A stretch of 64,000 bases of DNA from Variovorax sp. KK3 (GTDB lineage: Bacteria; Pseudomonadota; Gammaproteobacteria; Burkholderiales; Burkholderiaceae_C): the NCBI RefSeq assembly GCF_001984055.1, contig NZ_LYVO01000023.1, positions 1 to 64,000 on the forward strand, in the 5' to 3' direction. Each line of letters begins with the position of its first letter. Position 1 is the stretch's first letter. The notes beneath the pieces were generated by a model that was not told where the DNA came from, made no database searches, and saw only the letters and a list, made by a program, of their open reading frames with translations. Positions 1-8,176 of the stretch are shown here, one piece after another. The translations under genes and the position numbers were made by a program.

Positions 1-714
1 GTGCGCATCGACCTTGCCGCGGCGTACCGCATGGCCTGGCAGAACGGCTGGGACGACACGGTCTACACGCATCTCTCGGCCAGCGTGCCGGGCGAGCCGG
101 GGCACTACCTGCTGAATCCGTTCGGCAGCACCTTCGAGGAAATCACGGCCTCGCGCCTGGTCAAGGTCGACCTGCGCGGCAAGGTCATCGACGGCTCGGG
201 CGCGCGGGTGAACCCGAGCGGGTTCGCCATTCACGGCGCGGTGCACGCGGCGCGGCCCGAGGTCGAATGCGTGATCCACCTGCACACGCCGTGGGGTGTG
301 GCGCTGTCGATGCTGCCCGGCGGGCTTCAGCCAACCTCGCAGTACGCGATGCGTCTGCACCGGCGTCTGGGCCGCCATGCCTACGAAGGCCTGGCGCTCG
401 GTGCCGACGAGCAGCAGCGACTGGTGGCCGACCTCGGCCTGCTCGACGGATTGATCCTCGAGAACCACGGCACGCTGGTCGTGGGCCGCACGGTGGCCGA
501 GGCCTGGATGCTGATGCACCTGCTGGAGCGTGCCGCGCAGGCCCAGTTGCGCGCGATGGCCGCTACCGGCGGCGCGGTGCAAGTGGTCAGCGACGAACTC
601 GCCGCGCGCACCTACGGCGAATGGGTCGGCGACGGCAGCGAGTGGGACGGCGACGTCGAATGGCCCGCCCTGCTGCGCCGCCTGGACCGCACGGCGCCCG
701 GCTATCGCGACTGA
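1..714 (+). CDS. Class II aldolase/adducin family protein (5' end cut by window)
   Basis: Zn-dependent aldolase/epimerase fold (fuculose-1-phosphate aldolase/adducin head superfamily), expected to act on a small hydroxy- or phospho-carbon substrate in the cytoplasm. Visible motifs are VIHLHTPWG near residue 91, with metal-ligand histidines, and ILENHGTL near residue 151, with a third histidine. The frame is open to base 1, and the first codon GTG lies inside the conserved N-terminal block (RIDLAAAYR), so the true start is probably upstream of the window; relatives are about 250 residues long. The tautomerase gene follows 47 nt downstream on the same strand, suggesting one catabolic operon. 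The substrate cannot be told from sequence. Confidence 0.85.
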   Translation: MRIDLAAAYRMAWQNGWDDTVYTHLSASVPGEPGHYLLNPFGSTFEEITASRLVKVDLRGKVIDGSGARVNPSGFAIHGAVHAARPEVECVIHLHTPWGVALSMLPGGLQPTSQYAMRLHRRLGRHAYEGLALGADEQQRLVADLGLLDGLILENHGTLVVGRTVAEAWMLMHLLERAAQAQLRAMAATGGAVQVVSDELAARTYGEWVGDGSEWDGDVEWPALLRRLDRTAPGYRD

Positions 715-761
715 TCGACCGAGCCCTCTCTCAAATTTCAATCACCTCACTGGAGAACCCC

Positions 762-965
762 ATGCCCACCATCCGCGTCGAAATGTTCGAAGGCCGCACC
801 GTCGAGCAGAAGCGTGCCTTCGCCGAAGCGCTGACCGAAGCCGCCGTGCGCACCATCGGCGCCTCGCCCGATTCGGTCGACGTGATCTTCTTCGACATCC
901 AGAAGCAGGACTGGGCCACGGGCGGCAAGCTCTGGAGCGACCCGGCGCCTTCGAAGGCCGGCTGA
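762..965 (+). CDS. 4-oxalocrotonate tautomerase family protein
   Basis: A 67-residue tautomerase-superfamily subunit. After removal of Met1 the N-terminal Pro (MPTIRVEMFEGR) would be the catalytic base, as in 2-hydroxymuconate tautomerase. The length fits the short 4-OT class (about 60-70 residues), which forms hexamers. The start is the ATG preceded by TGGAGAA at 751-757. The pairing with an upstream class II aldolase suggests work on keto/enol intermediates of a catabolic route; the actual substrate is not evident. Confidence 0.85.
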   Translation: MPTIRVEMFEGRTVEQKRAFAEALTEAAVRTIGASPDSVDVIFFDIQKQDWATGGKLWSDPAPSKAG

Positions 966-1043
966 CGCCTCCCCGTTTCCGCGATTGCGGGCAGCGGGCG
1001 CGTGGACGATAGTGGTCCGTCCGTCCACGCCAAGGAGATGCCC

Positions 1044-1295
1044 ATGCTGCCGCACCGATTCGTCGCCCTGACCACCATCGCGATCGCGCTGGCGATGCCG
1101 GCTCACGCCGCGCCGCCACCTGCGCCGGTGCAGACGCCTACGCCCCTGGTTCCACTGGGTGTGTCGGGCACGGGTGAATCGTCGGTGGCCTGGATGCTGG
1201 ACACGGTGAAGAACCGCATCCTGGTGTGCCGTGCCGAGTACGGCGCCAGCAGTGGCGGAAGCAGCTGCAATGTGATTCAGCTGCCGCCGCGCTGA
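1044..1295 (+). CDS. Small secreted protein of unknown function
   Basis: An 83-residue protein with a clear Sec signal peptide: positive start (MLPHRF), hydrophobic stretch TTIAIALAM, and a signal-peptidase-I site after AHA. The mature part is Pro-rich at first (APPPAPVQTPTP) and contains two Cys residues (VCRAEY and SSCNV) that could form one disulfide in the periplasm. Start choice: AAGGAG at 1032-1037 abuts the ATG at 1038 but lies 6 nt before the ATG at 1044, so 1044 is preferred. No family recognised. Confidence 0.6.
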   Translation: MLPHRFVALTTIAIALAMPAHAAPPPAPVQTPTPLVPLGVSGTGESSVAWMLDTVKNRILVCRAEYGASSGGSSCNVIQLPPR

Positions 1296-1379
1296 GCGTC
1301 GAGGCCAGCAGTTATTGCACGGGCCGCAGCAGGGGGCGCCTGCGCGGCGCGTTGACATCTAGAGATCCGTCAGCAGGAT

Positions 1380-2822
1380 TCATTGTCCTTCGCTGGGACG
1401 GGGCGCATAGCCAGCCGCTCTTCGGTTGATCGACCTGAGGTTGCGTGCATCTCTCATCGAAAGGCTGGCCCCCTCACTCTCGGCGGTCCTACGGGCGAGA
1501 GAACGGGGGTCTCCGACTCCGCCCGCGTCGAAGATCTCGAACATGCCATGTTCAATGCGAGCAAGTTTGAATTGCTCGTTCCTTTGTTGGACCTTATTCC
1601 ACGTAGGACGGAAGTTGGCGTCGGCCAGCACTGGCGACACACCGAGGCTTCGCAACGAGGGGCTCTTGTCGACCGCCTCGGCCAGCGAGTCCAGGTCGCC
1701 TCGGCAAAAGAAGTCGAGGGGCCCTAGCCGCCTGATTGAAAGGTTCTCGAGGGTTTTGCTGCTCATCACAAAGACCGCCAGGGCGTCGAGGCATGCCGGC
1801 CCATTTTCACATTCGTTCAGTTTGAGACTTCTCAACGGAACATTCGCATCGATGAGTTGAAGAATCACCGGGACCACTGAAGCATCCGTTAGCCGGTTCC
1901 CACTCAAATCCAGATCGAGCAATGTAGGCAGCACACCAATCGAGTGACGCATCTTGCTCTGGAGGGCTTGATTTAGTGAAAGCCGTTCCAAAGGCTTTCC
2001 CGTCAAAGTACGGAACAGAATCTTGACCTCTTCGTCATCGAGCCCCTCGCGAGATTGACGGTTTCCGCTGAAGTCGAGCGTCCTGAGTGTCGGGCTGTTC
2101 CGAAGGTAGTCAACATAAAACTTCAAATTGCCGGCCAGGACAACAACGCCCAAGTGCAGCGAGACGAGCGCTCGCTGAGAGCCCAACGCCGCGGCCAGCT
2201 CTTTATGGGGCAGTCCCTTGGGGATGCCCTTGACACTCAATCTTTCAAGATCAGATGCAGACACCAGCGCGAGAAGCAACTCGTGGATGTCGCACTCGGA
2301 CCAGCATTCCACCGTCAAGTTCTTCAGAGGGTACAGATCTTGACATCGCCATTCGAACCACGGCATCTTGTTCGCTTCGACGTGTTCCAGCGAGAGCGAA
2401 TGCAACACCTTCATGACGGGCAACAATCGCAGCATTGCCCCGACAGCCGCGTTGTCCAGGCAAAGGTCCAGCAGTTGCAGTTTTCCGATAGCTCGGGGCG
2501 CTTTCTCCATGGCGCTCTGCAAGACGCCGAACTCGGCCTCGCCAAGAGTCCCCATCAGGTCAAGGCTTGCGGCGTCAAGTTTGCACAGCAAGTAGGTCAG
2601 CGCCTTGTCTTCCCCGTGCCTCATCAACTCGCAGACAAGGAGGCTCATGGCTGATTCCTTGTCTTTCAGTACATAGGCATCCAGCGCCTTGGTGAAACCC
2701 GGGCTGCGTGCTTGAGCATTGGTCCGCAGGTGAAGCATCAGGTCAAGTTTCCACTGACCGCTCGTCTGCGTGCCAACAAGAGGAGACGGCGAATGGATCG
2801 GGGTGCTGAAGGTCGTGAACAT
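1380..2822 (-). CDS. Leucine-rich-repeat protein (ribonuclease-inhibitor-like), probably acquired
   Basis: A 480-residue protein built from irregular LRR units. Examples are LRTLDFSGNRQS, LLDLDLSGNRLTD, LRSLKLNECENG and LENLSIRRLGPLD, with the LxxLxLxxN pattern of RI-like (CC/GALA-type) repeats. No signal peptide or membrane segment is seen, and no catalytic domain is recognised. The N-terminal 100 residues are helical-looking and precede the repeats. Base composition is unlike its neighbours: one 60-base sample line (1861-1920) is 55% GC. It stands alone between unrelated genes on opposite strands. Similar LRR proteins occur as type III effectors (for example GALA proteins of Ralstonia) and as internal proteins; neither role can be assigned here. 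The start ATG has no good ribosome-binding site, so a start at an internal Met (residue 29) is possible. Confidence 0.75.
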   Translation of the reverse strand: MFTTFSTPIHSPSPLVGTQTSGQWKLDLMLHLRTNAQARSPGFTKALDAYVLKDKESAMSLLVCELMRHGEDKALTYLLCKLDAASLDLMGTLGEAEFGVLQSAMEKAPRAIGKLQLLDLCLDNAAVGAMLRLLPVMKVLHSLSLEHVEANKMPWFEWRCQDLYPLKNLTVECWSECDIHELLLALVSASDLERLSVKGIPKGLPHKELAAALGSQRALVSLHLGVVVLAGNLKFYVDYLRNSPTLRTLDFSGNRQSREGLDDEEVKILFRTLTGKPLERLSLNQALQSKMRHSIGVLPTLLDLDLSGNRLTDASVVPVILQLIDANVPLRSLKLNECENGPACLDALAVFVMSSKTLENLSIRRLGPLDFFCRGDLDSLAEAVDKSPSLRSLGVSPVLADANFRPTWNKVQQRNEQFKLARIEHGMFEIFDAGGVGDPRSLARRTAESEGASLSMRDARNLRSINRRAAGYAPRPSEGQ

Positions 2823-2928
2823 GGTGGGCCTGTGAAATCAGCCACGTCAGTCACTGTGAAACGAAGAGCGTTCCACTGCAACACCATCGAAAAGTCGCGG
2901 CCCGCGCGGCCGCCTCAGCCGATCGCGA

Positions 2929-3873
2929 TCAGCCGGGCGCGAGCGCGCGCCGCACCTCGGCCGCACACACCGACACCGCCGTGTTCGCCTCGTCGATCAA
3001 CCGCCCCATGGTGATGAACCCATGGATCTGCCTGTCGAAGCAGAGGTACGACGCACGATTGCCGGCGGCGGTGAGCGCGCGTGCATAGTCCAGCCCCTCG
3101 TCGCGCAGCGGGTCGTACCCGGCGGTGAGCACCAGCGCCGGCGGCAGGCGCGACAAGTCGGTGTGCAGCAGCGGTGACGCGCGCCAGTCCAGGTCGTGCT
3201 CCGGCTCGGCGATGTAGTGGTCGTGGAAGTAGGTGATGGTGTCGCGGGTCAGCACGTAGCCCTGGCCGTTGCTGGTGTGCGAGGGGTGGCCGCGGCGCAT
3301 GTCGGTGGCGGGGTAGATCAGCAATTGAAACGCGATCGGCAGGTCGCCTGCATCGCGCGCAGCGATCGCCACCACCGCCGCGAGGTTGCCGCCCGCGCTG
3401 TCGCCGCCGACCGCGAGACGGGTCGGGTCCACGCCGAGCGCCTGCGCCTGGTCGTGCACCCAGCGGGTGGCGGCCAGGGCGTCGTTGACCGCGGCGGGGA
3501 AGCGATGCTCGGGGCCCATGCGGTAGTCGACCGCCACCACGGCGCAACCCGATCGATTGCAGAGTTCGCGGCACAGGGTGTCGTGCGTGTCGAGGTCGCC
3601 GATGGTCCAGCCGCCGCCGTGGTAGTAGACGAGCACCGGCAACACGACGCCGGCGGCGCTGCCCAGCGGGCGATACATCCGCAGCGGAATCGCGCCGTGC
3701 GGCCCCTGCGCGCTGAGGTCGCGCACCTCGCCGACATCGCCGGGCTCGGGCTGGGTGACGGCACGCCGCTCGCGGTAGAACTTGCGCGCATCCGCGACCG
3801 GCAGCGTGTGCGTGGGCGGCACTTGCCGCTCGACGAGCAGGTTGATGAACGCTTGGGCCTGGGGATGCAGCAT
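2929..3873 (-). CDS. Alpha/beta hydrolase, hormone-sensitive-lipase (esterase family IV) type
   Basis: A 314-residue carboxylesterase. It has the oxyanion-hole motif YYHGGGWTIG (about residues 83-92), nucleophile elbow GDSAGGN, a DPLRDEG segment supplying the catalytic Asp, and QIHGF with the catalytic His. These define the bacterial HSL family, which hydrolyses short- to medium-chain esters. No signal peptide is visible, so it is probably cytoplasmic. The ATG at 3873 follows AAGGAGCC (reverse strand, 3-10 nt upstream). It lies just downstream of purT in the same direction, with 28 nt between, and may be co-transcribed, although no functional link is known. Confidence 0.9.
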   Translation of the reverse strand: MLHPQAQAFINLLVERQVPPTHTLPVADARKFYRERRAVTQPEPGDVGEVRDLSAQGPHGAIPLRMYRPLGSAAGVVLPVLVYYHGGGWTIGDLDTHDTLCRELCNRSGCAVVAVDYRMGPEHRFPAAVNDALAATRWVHDQAQALGVDPTRLAVGGDSAGGNLAAVVAIAARDAGDLPIAFQLLIYPATDMRRGHPSHTSNGQGYVLTRDTITYFHDHYIAEPEHDLDWRASPLLHTDLSRLPPALVLTAGYDPLRDEGLDYARALTAAGNRASYLCFDRQIHGFITMGRLIDEANTAVSVCAAEVRRALAPG

Positions 3874-3901
3874 GGCGGGCTCCTTGAAGTGTGCGTGTGG
3901 A

Positions 3902-5104
3902 TCAAACCGCGCGCGGTTTGACGCGCGACGCGGCTTCCTTGGCGTTGAGTCGCGCGGTGTCGACGTCGCCGGCGTGCGCCAGCGCCACGCCCATGCGCCG
4001 CTTGACGAAGCTCTCGGGCTTGCCGAACAGGCGCAGCTCCGTGCCGGGCACCTGCAACGCCTGGTCGACGCCGTCGAAGACGATGCCCTGCGCATCCGCA
4101 CCGCCATAGATGACGGCGCTGGCACCGGGGCTCTTGAGCGTGGTGTCGACGGGCAGGCCGAGGATGGCGCGCGCATGCAGCTCGAATTCGTTCTGCCACT
4201 GGGTGGCCATGGTGACCATGCCGGTGTCGTGCGGGCGCGGGCTGACTTCGCTGAACCAGACCTCGTCGCCCTTGACGAAGAGTTCGACGCCGAAAAGGCC
4301 CTGGCCGCCCAGGTCCGCCGTCACCGCCTGCGCGATGTGCTGCGCCTTGTCGAGGGCGGCCGGCGCCATGGGATGCGGCTGCCAGCTCTCGACGTAGTCG
4401 CCGCTGACCTGCACGTGGCCGATGGGTGCGCAGAACTGCGTCTGCACCTGGCCATCGGGCCCGACCGCACGCACGGTCAGCAGCGTGATCTCGTAGTCGA
4501 AGTCGATGAAGCCTTCGACGATCACCCGGCCGTGGCTCACGCGGCCGCCGGCCATGGCGTAGTCCCAGGCCTTCTGCACGTCACCCGGGCCGTCGATCTT
4601 GCTCTGGCCCTTGCCGGAGCTGCTCATCACGGGCTTGACGATGCAGGGGTAGCCGATGCCGGCGTCGATGGCGGCCTGCAGCTCGTCCAGCGAATCGCAG
4701 AACTCGTAGGGGCTGGTGGGCAGGCCCAGCGTCTCTGCGGCCAGCCTGCGGATGCCCTCGCGGTCCATCGTCAGGCGTGCGGCGCGTGCCGTGGGGATCA
4801 CGCGCACCGTGCCGGCTTCTTCGAGCTGCTGCAGCATGGGCGTGGCGATGGCCTCGATCTCCGGCACCACCAGATGGGGCTTCTCGGCTTCGATCAGGGC
4901 CTTGAGCTGATCGGGGTCGCTCATCACGATGGTGCGGGCGTGGTGCGCCACCTGCTGGCCGGGGGCGTTCTCGTAGCGGTCGACCGCGATGGTCTCCACG
5001 CCCAGGCGCTGCAGCGCGATCAGCACCTCCTTGCCGAGCTCGCCCGAGCCGAGCAGCATCACGCGGGTGGCGGAGGGGGACAGGGGCGTGCCGAGGGTCG
5101 TCAT
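3902..5104 (-). CDS. purT: Formate-dependent phosphoribosylglycinamide formyltransferase (GAR transformylase 2)
   Basis: A 400-residue ATP-grasp enzyme of purine synthesis that makes formyl-GAR from GAR, formate and ATP, bypassing the folate-dependent PurN. Family hallmarks are the N-terminal [11 protein letters not shown] nucleotide-binding loop, the central ATP-grasp lysine region [14 protein letters not shown], and the C-terminal [14 protein letters not shown] segment with Mg-binding Glu. Length is normal for PurT (about 390-400). The chosen start [10 protein letters not shown] is the first Met matching the family N-terminus; the frame stays open upstream to 5170, but that part does not resemble PurT. 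Confidence 0.95.
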   Translation of the reverse strand: MTTLGTPLSPSATRVMLLGSGELGKEVLIALQRLGVETIAVDRYENAPGQQVAHHARTIVMSDPDQLKALIEAEKPHLVVPEIEAIATPMLQQLEEAGTVRVIPTARAARLTMDREGIRRLAAETLGLPTSPYEFCDSLDELQAAIDAGIGYPCIVKPVMSSSGKGQSKIDGPGDVQKAWDYAMAGGRVSHGRVIVEGFIDFDYEITLLTVRAVGPDGQVQTQFCAPIGHVQVSGDYVESWQPHPMAPAALDKAQHIAQAVTADLGGQGLFGVELFVKGDEVWFSEVSPRPHDTGMVTMATQWQNEFELHARAILGLPVDTTLKSPGASAVIYGGADAQGIVFDGVDQALQVPGTELRLFGKPESFVKRRMGVALAHAGDVDTARLNAKEAASRVKPRAV

Positions 5105-5148
5105 GGAAGTCGTCGCAGTGAAGGGGGGAAGCCCGGCATTGTGAATCA

Positions 5149-5179
5149 CCGCGGCTGTCACCGCCGGCAACAGCCGCGG
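5149..5179. promoter_or_regulatory. Inverted repeat between purT and 3-hydroxyacyl-CoA dehydrogenase gene
   Basis: CCGCGGCTGT (5149-5158) and its exact reverse complement ACAGCCGCGG (5170-5179), separated by 11 nt, lie in the 135-bp divergent gap. Because both flanking genes point away from it, a terminator role is unlikely. It may be an operator or a structure in one of the leaders. Confidence 0.35.
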
Positions 5180-5239
5180 CGGGCGGGCTGTTCCACAATC
5201 GCGGATCTCAGTTCAGTTTCAGTTCAAGGAGCACTCGAA

Positions 5240-6088
5240 ATGGCAATCCAGACCGTCGGCATCATCGGCGCCGGCACCATGGGCAACGGCATCGCCCAGG
5301 CTTGCGCGGTGGCAGGCGTCAGCGTGATCATGGTCGACGTGGCGCAGGCCGCGGTCGACAAGGGGCTGGCCACGGTGGCCGGTAGCCTCGACCGGCTGAT
5401 CAAGAAAGACAAGCTCACGGCCGAGCAGAAGGATGCGGCGCTCGCGCTGATCAAAGGCTCGACGAGCTACGACGACCTGAAGGCCGCGCAGCTCGTGATC
5501 GAGGCCGCAACCGAAAACCACGAGCTCAAGCTCAAGATCCTCAAGCAGGCCGAGGCCGTGCTGGCGCCCGAAGTGATCATTGCGTCGAACACCTCGTCGA
5601 TTTCGATCACGCAGCTGGCCGCCGCTACCACGCGGCCCGACCGATTCATCGGCATGCATTTCTTCAACCCGGTGCCGATGATGGCGCTGGTGGAGATCAT
5701 CCGCGGCTACCTGACCAGCGACGCCACGCACGATGCCGTGAAAGCGCTGGCCGTCAAGCTCGGCAAGTCGCCGATCACCGTGAAGAACGCGCCGGGCTTC
5801 GTGGTCAACCGCATCCTGGTGCCGATGATCAACGAAGCCTTCTTCGTCTTGGCCGAGGGCCTAGCCACGGCCGAGGACATCGACGCCGGCATGAAGCTGG
5901 GCTGCAACCAGCCCATCGGCCCGCTGGCATTGGCGGACATGATCGGGCTGGACGTGTGCCTGGCGGTGATGGAGGTGTACCTGGATCAGTTCGGCGATTC
6001 GAAGTACCGGCCTTGCCCGCTGCTGAAGGAGATGGTGGCCGCCGGCCAATTGGGTCGCAAGACAGGACGCGGCGTCTACACGTACTGA
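5240..6088 (+). CDS. 3-hydroxybutyryl-CoA dehydrogenase
   Basis: A 282-residue NAD(P)-dependent 3-hydroxyacyl-CoA dehydrogenase that interconverts 3-hydroxybutyryl-CoA and acetoacetyl-CoA. The N-terminal Rossmann loop GAGTMGNGIAQ (residues 10-20) is followed by the HFFNPVPMM motif with the catalytic His and by NAPGFVVNR at the start of the helical C-terminal domain. The stand-alone length (about 280) matches Hbd/PaaH-type enzymes rather than the fused FadB. AAGGAG at 5226-5231 sets the ATG start. A crotonase gene follows 22 nt downstream, so the pair could catalyse consecutive beta-oxidation-like steps. Confidence 0.93.
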   Translation: MAIQTVGIIGAGTMGNGIAQACAVAGVSVIMVDVAQAAVDKGLATVAGSLDRLIKKDKLTAEQKDAALALIKGSTSYDDLKAAQLVIEAATENHELKLKILKQAEAVLAPEVIIASNTSSISITQLAAATTRPDRFIGMHFFNPVPMMALVEIIRGYLTSDATHDAVKALAVKLGKSPITVKNAPGFVVNRILVPMINEAFFVLAEGLATAEDIDAGMKLGCNQPIGPLALADMIGLDVCLAVMEVYLDQFGDSKYRPCPLLKEMVAAGQLGRKTGRGVYTY

Positions 6089-6110
6089 ATCCCGAACGCA
6101 GGAGACCGGC

Positions 6111-6926
6111 ATGCCCGCCATTCCCACCGTGCCCCCGCCCGAGGGCTGCATCGACACCCAGGTGCTTGGCCACGTGCTGCTCATCGGAATCAACCGCCCC
6201 GCCAAGCGCAACGGCTGGACGCCGAAGATGTTCCGCGAACTGGGCGAGGCCTATACGCGACTGGACGATGAGCCCGGCCTTCGGGTCGGCGTGCTGCATG
6301 CCTTCGGCGACCACTTCACGGCGGGCCTCGACCTGCCGGCGGTGGCCGAGTACATGAAGCGCGGCGAGAAAGCCATTCCCGAAGGCCTGGTCGAGCCGCA
6401 CGACTTCGGGTTGCCGGGCTACCGGCGCCGCACCAAGCCGATGGTGGTCGCTGTCAAGGGCATCTGCTTCACGGTCGGCATCGAGCTGATGCTGGGTGCC
6501 GACATCGTGGTGGCGGCCGACAACTGCCGCTTCTCGCAGATGGAAGTGCAGCGCGGCATCATGGCCACCGGCGGCGCGACGCTGCGCATGGCCGAGCGCG
6601 CGGGGCTGGGCAATGCGATGCTGCATCTGCTGACGGCGGACGAGTTCGGCAGTGCCGAGGCGTATCGGCTCAACTTCGTGCAGAAGGTGGTGCCGGCCGG
6701 GCAGGAGCTCGACGAAGCGCTCGCCATCGCGCAGCGCATCGCGGCGCAGGCACCGTTGGCGGTGGTGGCGACGCGGCTCAATGTGCTGAAGGCGATCGAA
6801 CAGGGGCCGGCTGCGGCGGTGGATGAGTTCATTCCGGTGCAGCAGAAGTTGGCGAACAGTGAGGATGCGGCGGAGGGGGTGCGGTCGTTCGTCGAGAGAA
6901 GGCCGGCGCGATTCACTGGGCGGTGA
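6111..6926 (+). CDS. Crotonase/enoyl-CoA hydratase family protein
   Basis: A 271-residue crotonase-fold protein. It shows the oxyanion-hole elements FTAGLDLPA (about residues 65-73) and GGATLRM, and the typical C-terminal trimerisation helices. By eye, the first catalytic Glu of enoyl-CoA hydratase aligns with QMEVQRG. The position of the second Glu (AMEMVLTG in rat hydratase) reads AMLHLLTA here, so ordinary hydratase activity is uncertain; crotonase relatives also include isomerases, hydrolases and dehalogenases. It follows the 3-hydroxyacyl-CoA dehydrogenase gene by 22 nt with AGGAG before the ATG. Confidence 0.85.
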   Translation: MPAIPTVPPPEGCIDTQVLGHVLLIGINRPAKRNGWTPKMFRELGEAYTRLDDEPGLRVGVLHAFGDHFTAGLDLPAVAEYMKRGEKAIPEGLVEPHDFGLPGYRRRTKPMVVAVKGICFTVGIELMLGADIVVAADNCRFSQMEVQRGIMATGGATLRMAERAGLGNAMLHLLTADEFGSAEAYRLNFVQKVVPAGQELDEALAIAQRIAAQAPLAVVATRLNVLKAIEQGPAAAVDEFIPVQQKLANSEDAAEGVRSFVERRPARFTGR

Positions 6927-6933
6927 TTGGTCT

Positions 6934-7054
6934 TACTCCCTCTCCCTCTGGGAGAGGGCGGGGGCGAGGGCACTGGGCGGTTGCAAACGTGCAGCGGTGG
7001 ATGCGCACGGTGCCCTCACCCTAACCCTCTGCCGAGCGAGAGGGAACAGGGAAA
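6934..7054. repeat. Paired intergenic repeat (CCCTCTCCC/GGGAGAGGG type), inverted copies
   Basis: One copy, CCCTCTCCCTCTGGGAGAGGG followed by GGGCGAGGGCA, lies at 6938-6971. A diverged copy in opposite orientation, TGCCCTCACCCTAACCCTCT...GAGAGGGA, lies at 7011-7045. Together they can fold into a long hairpin downstream of the crotonase gene. This sequence type is a known dispersed intergenic element in GC-rich proteobacteria. It may end transcription from upstream before the ohrR promoter. Confidence 0.65.
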
Positions 7055-7071
7055 AAATATTATTTTCAACA

Positions 7072-7106
7072 ATTAACTTGCACACAACTTAATCGCCTCC
7101 TACAAT
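7072..7106 (+). promoter_or_regulatory. ohrR promoter with overlapping probable OhrR operator
   Basis: A near-consensus sigma-70 promoter: TTGCAC (7078-7083), a 17-bp spacer, TACAAT (7101-7106). Overlapping the -35 is a hyphenated palindrome, ATTAAcTTG (7072-7080), CACA, CAAcTTAAT (7085-7093). This is the kind of AT-rich dyad bound by OhrR proteins at their own promoters. The local AT-richness stands out against the surrounding DNA. The predicted transcription start would fall at about 7112-7114, next to the annotated ATG. Confidence 0.7.
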
Positions 7107-7113
7107 TCCACCC

Positions 7114-7569
7114 ATGCCACAAGCCACCCCATCCCAGGACGAGATGCTGCGGCTCGACAACCAGCTGTGCTTCGCCGTCTATTCCGCCTCGCTGGCGATG
7201 ACCAAGCTCTACAAGCCGTTGCTCGACAAGCTGCATCTCACCTACCCCCAGTATCTGGTGATGCTGGTGCTGTGGGAGCGCGATGGGCTGATGGTGTCCG
7301 AACTGGGCGAGCGCCTGTCGCTCGACTCCGGCACGCTGACCCCGCTGCTCAAGCGGCTCGAGGCCAGCGGCCTGGTGGCCCGCATTCGCGACGTGGCCGA
7401 CGAGCGCCGCGTGCATGTCAACCTCACCCCGGCCGGGCGACGCCTCAAGGCGCGCGCGGCGTCCGTCCCGGCCTGCCTGATGGCCGCCAGCCAGTGCTCC
7501 ATCGAGGAGTTGGTGGCGCTCACGCAGCAGGTTCAGCAACTGCGAGACCGCGTGAAGGCGGCCGCCTAG
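7114..7569 (+). CDS. ohrR: Organic-peroxide-sensing MarR-family repressor OhrR
   Basis: A 151-residue winged-helix MarR protein. The N-terminal block DNQLCFAVYSASLAMTKLY carries the single peroxide-reactive Cys typical of OhrR. Two more Cys (PACLMAASQC) lie near the C-terminus, as expected for the two-Cys (Xanthomonas-type) class that forms an intersubunit disulfide. The DNA-binding wing is IRDVADERRVHVNLT. OhrR represses ohr until oxidised by organic hydroperoxides; the ohr gene follows directly. The first ATG sits almost at the predicted transcription start and lacks a Shine-Dalgarno sequence, so the mRNA may be leaderless, or translation may start at the ATG at 7144 (MLRLDNQ). Confidence 0.92.
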   Translation: MPQATPSQDEMLRLDNQLCFAVYSASLAMTKLYKPLLDKLHLTYPQYLVMLVLWERDGLMVSELGERLSLDSGTLTPLLKRLEASGLVARIRDVADERRVHVNLTPAGRRLKARAASVPACLMAASQCSIEELVALTQQVQQLRDRVKAAA

Positions 7570-7649
7570 TTTTCAACGAAGTCCCCAGCCGCTTCGGCAA
7601 CGAAGCATTCATTCACCCCAACCCCAACCACCAACCCGAAGGAATCACC

Positions 7650-8078
7650 ATGGTCAAGAAGCTCGACAAAGTCCTGTACACCGCCGAATCGCACACCACC
7701 GGCGGCCGTGACGGCGGCGCCGGCAAGTCCAGCGACGGCGCGCTCGAGGTCAAGCTCAACCCGCCCGGCTCCGGCAAGGCCGGCACCAACCCCGAGCAAC
7801 TGTTCGCTGTCGGCTACTCGGCCTGCTTCATCGGCGCGATGAAGGCCGTGGCACCGAAGATCAACGTCAAGGTGCCCGAAGACGTGGCCGTCGATGCCAG
7901 CGTTTCGCTCGGCCCGACGGACGAAGGCAAGGCCTACGGCATCGCGGTCAAGCTGGCCATCAGCCTGCCGGGCCTGGACGACGCGCAGAAGAAACTGCTG
8001 GTCGACACCGCCCACCAGGTCTGCCCGTACTCCAACGCCACCCGCGGCAACATCGACGTCGAACTCTCGATCGCCTGA
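7650..8078 (+). CDS. ohr: Organic hydroperoxide resistance protein (peroxiredoxin-like thiol peroxidase)
   Basis: A 142-residue OsmC/Ohr-family enzyme that reduces organic hydroperoxides to alcohols with lipoyl- or dithiol-based reductant. Both redox cysteines are present in family context: YSACFIGAM (about residues 58-66, peroxidatic) and HQVCPYSNATRGN (about 122-134, resolving). The N-terminus MVKKLDKVLYTAESHTTGGR matches Ohr. GAAGGA at 7638-7643 precedes the ATG. It lies 80 nt after ohrR on the same strand, which points to co-regulation by OhrR. Confidence 0.95.
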   Translation: MVKKLDKVLYTAESHTTGGRDGGAGKSSDGALEVKLNPPGSGKAGTNPEQLFAVGYSACFIGAMKAVAPKINVKVPEDVAVDASVSLGPTDEGKAYGIAVKLAISLPGLDDAQKKLLVDTAHQVCPYSNATRGNIDVELSIA

Positions 8079-8176
8079 CGCTCGCGCTCCCCTGCCGGGT
8101 TTTTTCATGCAGCCGACGCAGCTTCGCGCTAAGGTGCCGACCATGCGCCAACCCAGGCGTGCGGAGACGACACCCC

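Noticed and set aside
1296..1379. Remnant of a mobile element next to the low-GC LRR gene
   Set aside because: No inverted repeats, integrase fragments or target-site duplication could be seen.
2915..6088. Long open frames opposite the esterase and purT, and running into the dehydrogenase gene
   Set aside because: Composition is Arg/Gly/His-biased shadow sequence with no motif, while purT and the esterase have clear family signatures.
8079..8110. Possible intrinsic terminator after ohr (T6 run at 8100-8105)
   Set aside because: No stable stem precedes the T-run.
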